NCBI RefSeq assembly: GCF_048544455.1
Contig: NC_133530.1
Location: 18,033,748-18,097,747 of the forward strand
Direction of reading: 5' to 3'
DNA: 64,000 bases
Source: Silene latifolia
Lineage: Eukaryota; Streptophyta; Magnoliopsida; Caryophyllales; Caryophyllaceae
Shown: piece by piece, positions 1 to 9,993 of the stretch
How positions within the stretch are numbered: position 1 is the stretch's first letter
Layout: each line of letters begins with the position of its first letter
Made by a program: the position numbers and the translations under genes
Notes under the pieces: model-generated
Told to the model about the DNA's origin: nothing
The model's input: the letters and a program-made list of their open reading frames with translations, nothing else
Databases searched by the model: none

Positions 1-305
1 GCCCTTTCAGCCTCCTCTCTGGCCTCCTTCACCTTTGCATCGTGGGCCGCCCAGGCCTCAGCTTCCTGAGCAGCCTTCGCCGCCTCCGCCTTCTCCGTGG
101 CTGCCTTCTCCGCAGCATCGGCCATCTCATCCAAAAGTCGGTCAAAATCTTGCCACGGGAAGGAGCCCTCAGGCACGAGCTTCTTGATTGCCTCCCTGGC
201 AGCTTCTTCGGCCTGGTCCCGGTACTGGGCACACATGTTAGGGATGACCTCAGTTTGGATCATCTCAATGTCCTCCTCCCTTTGGGCGAGGACAACCTTT
301 GTGCC
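1..305 (-). CDS. C-terminal coiled-coil part of the outer Tat element's antisense ORF (partial)
   Basis: This is the continuation of the minus-strand ORF that starts at 12089 and is broken at 9994 by the inserted element. Read on the minus strand from 300 to 1 it stays open and in the phase required by the upstream exon: the last codon before the insertion is GGC followed by AC, completed by the A at 300. The protein is Glu/Ala/Lys-rich and helical (for example EKAATEKAEAAKAAQEAEA), as expected of a coiled-coil tail. Positions 301-305 (GTGCC) are one copy of the target-site duplication. The stop codon lies outside the window, so the true C-terminus is not visible. Function is unknown. Confidence 0.75.
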
Positions 306-1010
306 TGTTGGGCCCTAAATTATCCTGCCTGACCTGATATAGGCCAGGCAACAGCCAAAGACAACTTCCAGGCTCTAGAGATCCAAAACCAGGCATTACT
401 CCAAGATTGACAGGCACTAAGCAGGAGTTGATTGAAGACAGGCGAATAACAACCAGCAGCCTGAAAAGATAAAGCACCAGGCCATTGCAGGGCAACAAAC
501 AAGCAGTCTCATATGTTCCCTACAAAAAAGGAAGACCAATTCCAGAAGGCAAAGATATAGGGAGCAGTCAAAGCAACGGCTAAGAAAGAAGCAACCATCT
601 CCGGGTAAATAGGGCACATTCCCTATTTACCAGGAAAACCTAAACGGCACAAAGGGATTGAAAGCAACCACCTATAAATAGAAAGAAAGGGAAGACAAGA
701 AGGATCATCTGAGATATCATCACTTTTACTCATACACTTTGTATTCTTAAGCAATATATTCGCTGTCACGCCCGATATAACAATACTCTGTCAGTCAGTT
801 TGTCCAAAATCATAGTAACAATCACTCCGGCTTGGTGCCCGTGGTTTTTCCCTTATTCCCGTGGTTTTTCCACGTATAAAATCCTTGTGTCATTATCGTT
901 AGTTTGCTTTACATTTAATTATTCCAATCGGGCAAGTTATTCGAGTTAGATCACCCTACATATAAATTCTGGCGGGGACGCTCTAGATCTTTGAAAATCC
1001 TGCTAAAACA
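306..1010 (+). repeat. 5' LTR of inner Tat element
   Basis: 705 bp, starting TGTTGG and ending AAAACA. The sense TATA box CCTATAAATA is at 671-680. It matches 9291-9993 with scattered differences, many of them at CTG/CAG motifs rather than at random (see findings). Confidence 0.92.
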
Positions 1011-1012
1011 AT

Positions 1013-1030
1013 TGGCGCCACCGTGGGGCA
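1013..1030 (+). other. Primer binding site of inner Tat element
   Basis: TGGCGCCACCGTGGGGCA begins two bases after the 5' LTR, where a tRNA 3'-end complement is expected (TGG corresponds to the CCA end). I did not identify the tRNA species with certainty. Confidence 0.7.
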
Positions 1031-1088
1031 TCTAACTCAAAAATAATCAAAAGCCCACCATCAAAATACCACAAAAAACTAAGAAAAA

Positions 1089-2571
1089 ATGGCAGGAGAT
1101 AGCATTGAGCAACAATTAGTTGCTGCCAAACAACGATTGTTGGAGATGGAACAATGAAACAAAAAATGATCCAGTCAAGTGAAGTGGCAAAATTGAAAGA
1201 ATCAGAATCCAGCCTAAAGATACGGTTGGGAGAAAAAGCCTCGGGATCAAAGCGAAAGTCCAACCTGGCACACCATTCTCCTCCATCATAAGGAACATTG
1301 ACTTCTCCAATATTGGTACTCCAACTCCATCCAAAGCGGGGAGAAGAAACGGACTCGGGGAGAACTCCAAAATCAAGAACTCCAAGATCGGACTAACACA
1401 CCATTATGATGGCTATGCTCCAGAAATCCAAAAACTTCATGAGAGATTTGAAAAGATCCCAGGAGTTCCTACCCCAATTGAAGAAGCAAATCCGAAAGCT
1501 ATCGCCGATTCTCCCTTCGTGGATGAAATAGCAAAAAAAACAGACGCCAAAGAAGTTTGTGATTCCCTCAATGAGAATCTATGATGGAACCACTGATCCA
1601 CAAAACCATGTTGCCTATTACAAGCAAAGAATCTTTGGCAAACATCAATTCCCGATGAACTACGTCAAGTCCGCATGTGTAAAGGATTTGGAACAACTCG
1701 AATGGACTCGCCTTGCAATGGTACATAAACCGCCAAATGGAAGCATCAAGTCCTTTCTTGACCTGGTCAATTCTTTCAATCATCAATTTGCCCAGCAGGG
1801 AACTAGAGAAGAGATCCAGTGGACTGTACGGGGTTAAACGAAGCCTGGAGAATCAATCGGATCATACATGACAAGATTCAACAAAGAAAAAGTGTCAATC
1901 CCCAGATGTGATGTTGGAACAGCCATTGAAGCTTTCAGGCAAGGGCTACCCCTGGACAGTGACTTCTATGATGAAATGACCATGAAGCCTTGTCATACCT
2001 TTGAAGATGTCCAAGCATTAGCCATAGGCTATATCAGTCTGGAAGAAGACAAAGGCTACAAGGCAAGACAATCTGTCAACAACTCAGGATATGATAAAAC
2101 CAACGGAAAAGCTTTAACAACAAAGGAAGCAGTTCAGGCCATCTCCCTACGCAAGACCCGACGGATCGAAGTCAACTATACACATGAACAACGAGGTAAC
2201 TCCTATACTTATCCTCCTGTCCAGGAATATAACTTCTCTGTTGACATTGCGGGATTAATCAAGAGGCTTGACCACATGGGAGACATTGTCAAGTGGCCAA
2301 AGAAGTCAGACAACCCCAACTCAAGAAAGGACACCACCAGGTGGTGTGAATTTCACATGGACATAGGTCACACAACAGAAGAATGCCTGGGATTACGGAG
2401 ACAAGTGGCTTACCTGCTAAAGAAAGGATACCTGAAAGACTTGATGCAAACAAAGAACAAGGAAGATGACGGAACAAGAAGAAACACAGAAAGGCAGCAA
2501 CGTGACCTACCCCTTGCACCACCCATTTATGAAGTCAAATTCATCAATGGAGGATCAGAAATTTGTGGCTG
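1089..2571 (+). pseudogene. gag of inner Tat element, broken
   Basis: The ATG at 1089 opens a short frame that stops at about 1158. Open stretches resume at 1559-1837 and 1868-2571. The retrotransposon gag core is recognisable (region around MRIYDGTTDPQNHVAYY, then FRQGLPLDSDFYDEM), followed by a C-terminal CEFHMDIGHTTEEC, a CCHC-like pattern. The protein would form the cytoplasmic particle that packages the element RNA. At least two in-frame stops or shifts separate the pieces. It sits directly upstream of the protease in the usual gag-pol order. Confidence 0.8.
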
Positions 2572-2597
2572 ACCAGTTAATTTGCTAAGAAAATTGC

Positions 2598-3135
2598 CAG
2601 GGAGTCAAAAATGAAATCTCCTTTTAAATCTAGCAATTTACCTCAAATTACTTTTGACGACACGATATGCGGGGCATTCCGGACCTCCACCATGACAGAC
2701 TTGGTAATCACCATGCAAATAGGGACTGCACGTGTCATGAGAATCCTGGTAGATGGAGGCGATTGATAAACCCGATCATGCTCGATGTCCTTACAAAGAA
2801 TGAAGATTGATGAGAACCAAATCATAAAGAAATCTAATGTCCTAGTAGGATTCAGTGGAGAAACAAGAAACACACTAGGAGAAATACACCTACCCACATA
2901 TGTGGAAGGAGTATCTTCATATGAAAGATTTGGAGTCCTGGTGCTGTCATCCTATAATGCTATATTGGGAAGGCCATGGATCCACAACATAAGAGCCATA
3001 CCCTCTACCTATCACCAATGCATCAAAATACCAACAGAATGGGGAGTAGCAACCATTAAAGGTGAACAAAAGTCTGCCCAGGAATGTTATACTGAGGCAT
3101 TGAAGCCTTCCAAGACAGGTAAGTCCCTCGCCTAG
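2598..3135 (+). pseudogene. Aspartic protease region of inner Tat element
   Basis: The active-site region reads RILVDGGD, the Asp-Gly-Gly form typical of Tat proteases, immediately followed by a stop codon at about 2764-2766. The rest of the domain continues from 2785 (NVLVGFSGETRNTLGEI, then YNAILGRPWIHNIRA, the usual second conserved block). The protease would cut the gag-pol polyprotein. It cannot do so as written because of the stop just after the catalytic site. Confidence 0.8.
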
Positions 3136-3165
3136 CAATTACAGTACCCTGTCAGGACAACTCAT

Positions 3166-4906
3166 GTGGCAGAAACCAAAATGGAAACTGATCAAGTAAT
3201 TTTAGACCCTGAGTACCCTGACAGGCATGTACTAGTAGGATCTGATGTCCCTGACAATATCAGGCCAGAATTAGTAAGTTTTCTTAAAAGTAAATCTTCA
3301 TGTTTTGCCTGGTCACATTTTGATATGACCGGAATAGATGCCAATATTATTACACATAAACTAAATGTTGATGAGTCTTATAAGCCTGTCCAGTGAGAAA
3401 AGAAGAAAATTTGCATTTGAAAGACATGCCATCATCAATGAAGAAGTAGACAAACTACTGGACATGGGGATGATAAGAGAAGTCATGTACCCCAGCTGGC
3501 TAGCCAACGTAGTGGTGGTTCAAAAGAAGAATGGCAAGTGGAGAGTCGTGTAGATTACATGGACCTCAATAAAGCCTGTCCAAAAGACCCATTTCCACTC
3601 CCACACATAGATGCAATGGTGGATGCCACAGCAGGACATGAACTCCTGACATTCATGGATGCCTCAAGTGGATTCAACCAAATCAAGATGCACCCATCTG
3701 ATCAGGAACATACTGCATTTATCACGAAAGAGGCATATCTTGCTACAAAGCAATGCCTTTTGGCACGAAAAATGCGGGAGCAACATACCAACGCCTGGTC
3801 AACACAATGTTCAAAGATCAAATAGGGGACACCATGGAAGTCTATATTGATGACATGGTAGTTAAATCAAAGAAAGTGAAGATCATGTCGGGGACTTGGA
3901 AACTTGACCTTTAAAATCCCGGAAGATTTCAATATGAAACTCAATCCATCCAAATGCCATTTCGGGGTATCCTCAGGAAAATTCTTGGGGTACATGGTGA
4001 CCAAAAGAGGAATAGAAGCTAGCCCAGAACAAATAAGAGCCATACTAGAACTGGAATCCCCCAAGTCAGTCAAAGATATTCAAAAGCGACGGGACGAGTT
4101 GCAGCCCTGAATAGATTCATTTCCAGATCATCAGTAAGATGCAAGGCATTCTATGACCTACTCAGGAAGAACAAAGCATTCAAATGGTTGCCTGAACATG
4201 AGTCAGCCTTCCAGGAACTCAAAACATACCTGACTACACCTCCGTTACTTGCCAAACCAGACAAAGGAGAACCCCTGACAGTCTACCTATATCACGATCA
4301 AGCAATGAATAAGTGGAGTCCTGACCAAAGAAATCGATGGCCAACAACATCCAGTCTACTATGTAAGCAAAAGTCTCCTAGATGCAGAAACCAGGGAAAC
4401 CTGATTGCACAGGCTGTTAGTTGTGAGTTCAAAGCCACGAATAATGAGGCTGAATATGAAGCCACGATTCTTTGGATTAAAGGTATGTATAGAACTCGGT
4501 GTAGCAAACCTCAAGGTAAAAACCGACTCTCTTTTAATTTCCAATCAAGTTAAAGGAGTATATCTTTGCAAAAGATTCAAAAATGATACTCTATTTGGAA
4601 TATGTCAAAAACCTTTGCAAAAAATTCCAAACCTTTGACATTGACCAAATACCAAGGAACTTAAATTCCCAGGCGGATGCCCTAGCCAGCCTGGGATCAA
4701 ATTTCAGCCCTGCTGTGTTTGACAAAATACCCATCGTCCACTCTTTGGAACCAACCATAGAAAAGCACGAACAAATTTGTCCTATTCAGGAAGATACAAA
4801 TTCTGGACTAAACCTTACTATGATTGGTTCCTACGAGGGATACTCCTATGCAAATAAAAACGAAGCAAGGGCCCGAAAATCAAAGCATCCACTTATACCA
4901 TTATAA
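3166..4906 (+). pseudogene. Reverse transcriptase and RNase H regions of inner Tat element
   Basis: RT blocks appear in order: the N-terminal HKLNVDESYKPV, then PSWLANVVVVQKKNGKWR, DLNKACPKDPFPLP, FMDASSGFNQI and, in another frame at 3837-3871, the catalytic VYIDDMVVKSK. An RNase H segment follows at about 4188, then a second RNase H with FKATNNEAEYEA near 4435 and its end IDQIPRNLNSQADALASLGS near 4640-4700. Two RNase H domains are a hallmark of Tat elements. Frame changes occur near 3392, 3545, 3740 and 4108, and through the RNase H region. The enzyme would copy element RNA into cDNA. Confidence 0.85.
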
Positions 4907-4909
4907 ATA

Positions 4910-6036
4910 ACATCTTGTTTAAAAAGTCTCAGGCTGGACCTTACTTACGTTGCCTGGAACCAAATGAAGCAAGCCAGGTTATAGAAGACATACATAATGG
5001 CTACTGCGGAAATCATAAAGGTGGAAGAAGCCTGGCAAGCAAAATTCTCAGGACAGGCTACTTCTGGCCAACCCTGAGAGCTGACTGCATAGCATACAGC
5101 TCGAAATGTGAAGCCTGTCAAATCCATTCCCCCTATATCCATCAACCATCAGAACTACTACATTCCATCTCGGCCCCCTGGCCATTCATGAAATGGGGCA
5201 TGAACATAGTAGGAAAGCTACCTCAGGCGCCTGGACAAAAAGTCTTTATGCTAACAATGACTGACTACTTTTCCAAATGGATAGAGGCAGACTCTTACAG
5301 GCAAGTCAAAGAAAAAGATGTCATATCATTCATCAAAAGAAATATCATATGTAGATATGGAATACCTTCAGAAATAGTCTGTGATAATGGGACACAATTT
5401 GTGGGAAAAAAAACGAGCTAATTTCTGTGCACAATGGAATATCAATTTAGTCACATCTACACCAGGCTACCCTAAAGCCAACGGCCAAGCAGAATCAAGC
5501 AACAAAGTAGTAATCAGTTGCCTGAAGAAAAAGCTGAAAAGAAGAAAAGGAAGATGGGCAGAAGAGCTCCCCCTAGTTCTATGGGCTGACAGGACCACAC
5601 CCAAAACAGCCACAGGCCAAACACCATATTCCCTGGTCTATGGCTGTGAAGCAGTAATACCAGCTGAAATTCATGTGCCAACTACGAAGCGGCTGAACAC
5701 AATAGAAGAAAAAAGACCCTATTACAAGATAACCTACTCTTAACAGAGGAACTGAGAGATGCAGCCAAAGTCAGGATAGCCGCCTACCAACAGACAGTAG
5801 CCAGGAGTTACAACAAAAATGTCAATATCAGAGTATTCAAAGAAGGAGACCTGGTATTAAGGAAAGTTTTCCCCAACACCAGAGAAAAGAATGCAGGCAA
5901 ACTAGCCCCTACATGGGAAGGCCCGTACTTAATTGATTCAATAGTGGGACAAGGAGCCTACAGGCTACAAACTTTGGAAGGAGAAATGATCCCCAGATCT
6001 TGGAACATTCTCCACTTAAAACTATTTCATATCTGA
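4910..6036 (+). pseudogene. Integrase of inner Tat element, frameshifted
   Basis: An HHCC-type zinc-binding N-terminus ends in CEACQIHSP (about 5106-5130). The catalytic core shows Asp in MTDYFSKWIEAD, Asp in VCDNGTQF, and Glu in the [12 protein letters not shown] block. The frame shifts at an 8-base A run near 5405-5413, between the second Asp and the Glu, and again near 5743. The C-terminal part (KEGDLVLRKVFPN, then KLAPTWEGPY) runs to a stop at about 6036. It would insert cDNA into the genome. Confidence 0.85.
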
Positions 6037-6738
6037 GAAACAGGTAAAACTACTCACCCTATATACATGTGCTAAGTTTCATACCTGCTATGTGCTAAAT
6101 TACTTGCCTATCATTCTTAATCTCACCTAAAACTTTATTTCAAATCCTGAAAACTTGTTTTACGCCTTCTTTTCACTTATTATATGTTATACTTTAGGCT
6201 TAAACAAATGTTCAGGATTGAGGGCCACTCCACCCAACCTGAACAGCATTTCTAAAAATGCTCTAATTTGGCACCGCCTGCACGACCGAAAAATAAAGCG
6301 AGCTCAAGTACATAAAAAAACAAGTACAAAGGTGGAATAGACCATAGTACTTGTCAAAAAAGCCCTCTGACAGTGAGGGCCATAAGCCCCCTCCGACCGG
6401 CAACCACCCTCATTCTTAAAAGCCCTCCCGACAGCGAGAAAAAGCCACCATTCCCCATAAAACGGGAATGAGGGCCATAAGCCCTCCCGACAGACATTAT
6501 TCTAACAAAAATATCACATGAATATACAGGTACAAATTCCAGTCAAAAACAAAGCAAAGAAAACCGAGAAGGAAAGGACATATATATTCAAACCGACCCA
6601 GAATACATCCTTCCTGTGCAAAAAGAACACACGTTCATTCAGCAAAGCCAACAAAACCAAAACAAATCCTAAATCATTTGTTAGGGAACATCCCCCCTGA
6701 ATAGGCCAAAACAACACAAACAAAAAACAAAAAATATT
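6037..6738 (+). other. Non-coding 3' region of inner Tat element
   Basis: It lies between the integrase stop and the end of the antisense ORF. Short repeats of the phrase AGCCCTCCGACAG / GAGGGCCATAAGCCC recur between 6360 and 6500. I see no credible coding region. Confidence 0.5.
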
Positions 6739-8946
6739 TCAAACTAAGCCACCTTGGACACGATGCAGAGCCAATCCCCTCATCGTGACCTCTTCTTCTT
6801 CATCTCCATCCCCTTCAACATCACTATTTTTCCCTTTAGATGGAGGAGAGTCCACCTCCTCATCAAAGACATGCAACTTACAAAGATCGGGATACGTGGT
6901 ATTGAGATCGGCCAATTCCGATCGGGATTCCAAAAGGCGACTTGAGCGAGGCTCTTTCATAGCATCCACACGACCCTTGCCAAAGAAATACAATGCAACA
7001 TCTTTATACCGGCCCGAACCTCGTCCCTCTCCACAGCCAATTCTTCATTTACCTTTAATCGCTCCCGCATAGCCTTTGTTTTTCAGCCTTCAATTCTTCT
7101 GGGCAATATCAAACTTGGCTCGAAGAGCTTTCAAAGCATCCTGAGCGATTTCACCTTAGCAGACTCCACCAAAGAACCGAGCCTTCCCGCCTCATTATCC
7201 TCCTTCAACGAATGATTCTCGGCCTTGGACACCTCCAAATCGACTTTAAACTTGTCAAAGCATCCTTTTTCAAGATTTGTACCTCCCAATCCAAGGCATT
7301 TTTAGACCATGAATCGATTCCGGTTGATGAGGCACTCCTCAAAGACATCATTAACATTCTAAAAACAAAAGAAAATGCCCATCTAAGCCACCAAAAAAAG
7401 AAAACACACACAAAAACCCACAAACAAAGACAAAAAAAATATATATACCTCCTGAAGCATGGTAACCAGGTTGGCAAAGCATAATCCCCGGAACGATACA
7501 TAGCGGCCAAAGCACGAGCGAAGCCTCCTCTGCGATACTTGAAATAAGGATCATCAACCACAAAAGCCTCGAGCCTGAATTTGATCCTTAGCAAACTGGA
7601 CCTCATCCATACGAGCCACGACTCCCCGACCTCATGAACTCCTCCCAAAGACTCATCCACTCTCTTCCTCTTCTCGGGACGATCACTTTCATCCACAACC
7701 TTTTCAAAGCGATACCAACCGAGCCCCCGCACAGATTCCGAATTTGAACAAAGACTATCACTCCCCGTTGCCTCACTTTGCTCTTTGACTTCTCCCCGTA
7801 ATGTCTGAGAAACCCCGCCTTCACCAAAGACAGACCAAAACTAGCAATCTGGCGAAGCCCTGGTATTCGCACGACGAGTTTCTAAAATCAGCAATAAAAG
7901 CATGGATCCAATACGGGAAAACGAGAATGACAAAACAAGCAAAAGAACTTACTCCGATGAAGATGCCCCTGAAACCTTAGTGCTCTTCACGGGCTTATAA
8001 GTGCTCAACTTAGCCTTCTTAAAACGAGGCATAGCGGCTTGCCCCAGCAGGCAAGGCCAAACCCTCTCCTCTTCAGCAACGCCATAAACGCCGCTATCCG
8101 GTCACCGAGCCCCTCAAAGATCGGGATCATTCACCCAATCATTTACTAAAAGAAAACACGGGCAAAGTAAGTAAACTCTCCAAAAAATACTATTACCAAA
8201 CCAAAAATTATGCAGGAAAGAAAGATTACCTCCTTCAACAGCTGGATAATTGAGATAGTCCAGTCAGGGGCAATTGAATCAGCCTTGATAAACATATAAG
8301 TCCGAGCCTCACCTTTATCATCCCCTGAATCAAAATTGGTGATCGGGTGAGTCATCTTTGACCGACTCGAAAATTGAACCTCCCAGTGGAATGACTCTTA
8401 GGATGATAAACATTCTTAAAATCATCCGAGTAATAACCAACTTATGCTTAGAACATAAATGCTCAATAGAATGGACAATCTTCCAAACCATTGGCATGAG
8501 TTGAAACGGAGGAACCCTAATAGCCCTAACCACCTCAGCCATAAAAGGAGAAAGGGGAAGTTGACCACCACCCCTGAAAGCCCACTCAAAAATACAGAAC
8601 CAACCCGGGCTACTCCAATTAGCCCTGATAGGACCATTCTCAGGAATCCAAACCTCAGCCCCATGAGGAATGAGACCCCTGCCCTTGATATAATGCTCAA
8701 AAGCAGGTTTCAGTTGATTAGCCTCATGGAAAGAGACTGCTAAAGCCTTATTAGGAGAATACTCAACCCCCTTATAAGACATGGACAGAACCTCTGAAGG
8801 AGGAACAACCTCCACCACGTCATCCTCAGGAATGACTTCGGGGACCCCTCAACCTCGCCAGCAGGAAGCCATCTCAACTTCAACTGGAACTTTTTCAACC
8901 TCGGCGGGAGCTTTTGAAGTCTTTGTCCTTCTCCGCCACCAGCCAT
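6739..8946 (-). pseudogene. Decayed antisense ORF (aORF) of inner Tat element, Transposase_28-like
   Basis: Reading begins at an ATG at 8946 (MAGGGEGQ). The best-preserved stretch is 8818-8330, with HEANQLKPAFEHYIKGRG, then PLSPFMAEVVRAI and VPPFQLMPMVWKIVHSIEHL. This spacing and composition match the Transposase_28 / 'putative gypsy type transposon' family, found as an extra ORF antisense to gag-pol in plant Tat elements. Further open pieces lie at 7872-7603, 7732-7205 and 6993-6739. A stretch at about 7360-7450 looks like an intron on the minus strand (GTATATAT donor, T-rich run, TTTTTAG acceptor). Frameshifts separate the pieces. Biological role unknown. Confidence 0.7.
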
Positions 8947-9051
8947 ATATTATTTTTTCTAAAAGATGAATTTTTGCAAAGGAAGAATTTTTTAGAAAGA
9001 GAAAGAAGAAAGTTAGAGATTGGAATGTGAAGACATACACGGAACAAACAA

Positions 9052-9063
9052 GATATTTATAGC
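9052..9063 (-). promoter_or_regulatory. TATA box for the inner aORF (antisense)
   Basis: On the minus strand the sequence is GCTATAAATATC, about 110 bp upstream of the aORF ATG at 8946. Position and orientation fit an antisense promoter inside the element. No transcript start can be read from sequence alone. Confidence 0.6.
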
Positions 9064-9265
9064 CGCAAAACCATAACGGCTAGGAAAGCAAGTAGTTAAG
9101 ATCAATCATGACTCTCCTAGGATTTTGTGAACCTACCCTATTTATGGCAAGTAACCGTTACAAGAAGTTGAAGCAAACTCAAATTCTGAATCCGATAGAA
9201 AGTCTCTGCACAAATCACTTGCCTGGCCCAAATTTTTATCTCCTCATTCCTGGCCAGACCCAATA

Positions 9266-9290
9266 AAGGAATAAGAAGATAAGGGGCAAT
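9266..9290 (+). other. Polypurine tract of inner Tat element
   Basis: A purine-rich run, AAGGAATAAGAAGATAAGGGG followed by CAAT, directly precedes the 3' LTR and would prime plus-strand DNA synthesis. Confidence 0.7.
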
Positions 9291-9993
9291 TGTTGGGCCC
9301 TAAATTATCTGCTCGACTGATATAGGCCAGGCAAAGCCAAAGACAACTTCCAGGCTCTAGAGATCCAAAACCAGGCATTACTCCAAGATTGACAGGCACT
9401 AAGCAGGAGTTGATTGAAGACATGCGAATAACAACCAGCAGCCTGAAAAGATAAAGCACCAGGCCATTGCAGGGCAACAAACAAGCAGTCTCATATGTTC
9501 CCTACAAAAAAAGAAGACCAATTCCAGAAGGCAAAGATATAGGGAGCAGTCAAAGCAACGGCTAAGAAAGAAGCAACCATCTCCGGGTAAATAGGGCACA
9601 TTCCCTATTTACCAGGAAAACCTAAACGGCACAAAGGGATTGAAAGCAACCACCTATAAATAGAAAGAAAGGGAAGACAAGAAGGATCATCTGAGATATC
9701 ATCACTTTTAATCATACACTTTGTATTCTTAAGCAATATATTCGCTTTGTCACGTCCGATATAACAATACTCGTCAAATTTGTCCAAAATCATAGTAACA
9801 ATCACTCCTGGCTTGGTGCCCGTGGTTTTTTCCCTTATTCCCAGGGTTTTTCCACGTATAAAATCCTTGTGTCATTATCTGTTAGTTTGCTTTACATTTA
9901 ATTATTCCAATCAGGCAAGTTATTCGAGTTAGATCACCCTACATATAAATTCCTGGCAGGACGCTCTAGATCACTGAAAATCCTGCTAAAACA
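9291..9993 (+). repeat. 3' LTR of inner Tat element
   Basis: 703 bp, same ends as the 5' LTR, followed by the GTGCC target duplication at 9994-9998. TATA box at about 9652-9662. Confidence 0.92.

Larger units (their letters stand above)
306..9993 (+). mobile_element. Complete Tat-lineage Ty3/Gypsy LTR retrotransposon, nested in another Tat element
   Basis: Two LTRs of 705 and 703 bp start TGTTGGGCCC and end GCTAAAACA. Identical 5-bp target duplications GTGCC flank them at 301-305 and 9994-9998. The order is LTR, PBS, gag, protease, RT, RNase H, integrase, a 3.2-kb 3' region with a minus-strand ORF, polypurine tract, LTR. Tat assignment rests on the RT motif YIDDMVVKSK, a second RNase H of the plant 'TNNEAEYEA' type, a DGG-type protease and the antisense ORF downstream of integrase. 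Every coding domain carries stops or frameshifts, so it is non-autonomous as written. The insertion site lies inside the antisense ORF of an older related element. Confidence 0.92.

Noticed and set aside
42..332. Plus-strand open frames overlapping 1-332
   Set aside because: They are shadows of the minus-strand aORF, and part of the span is LTR.
265..617. Minus-strand frames in the Tat LTRs (also 9244-9599)
   Set aside because: The same frame appears in both LTR copies. It is LTR sequence with no coding signature.
6514..6723. Open frames at 6514-6723
   Set aside because: Low-complexity Lys/Asn-rich sequence in the untranslated part of the inner Tat element.
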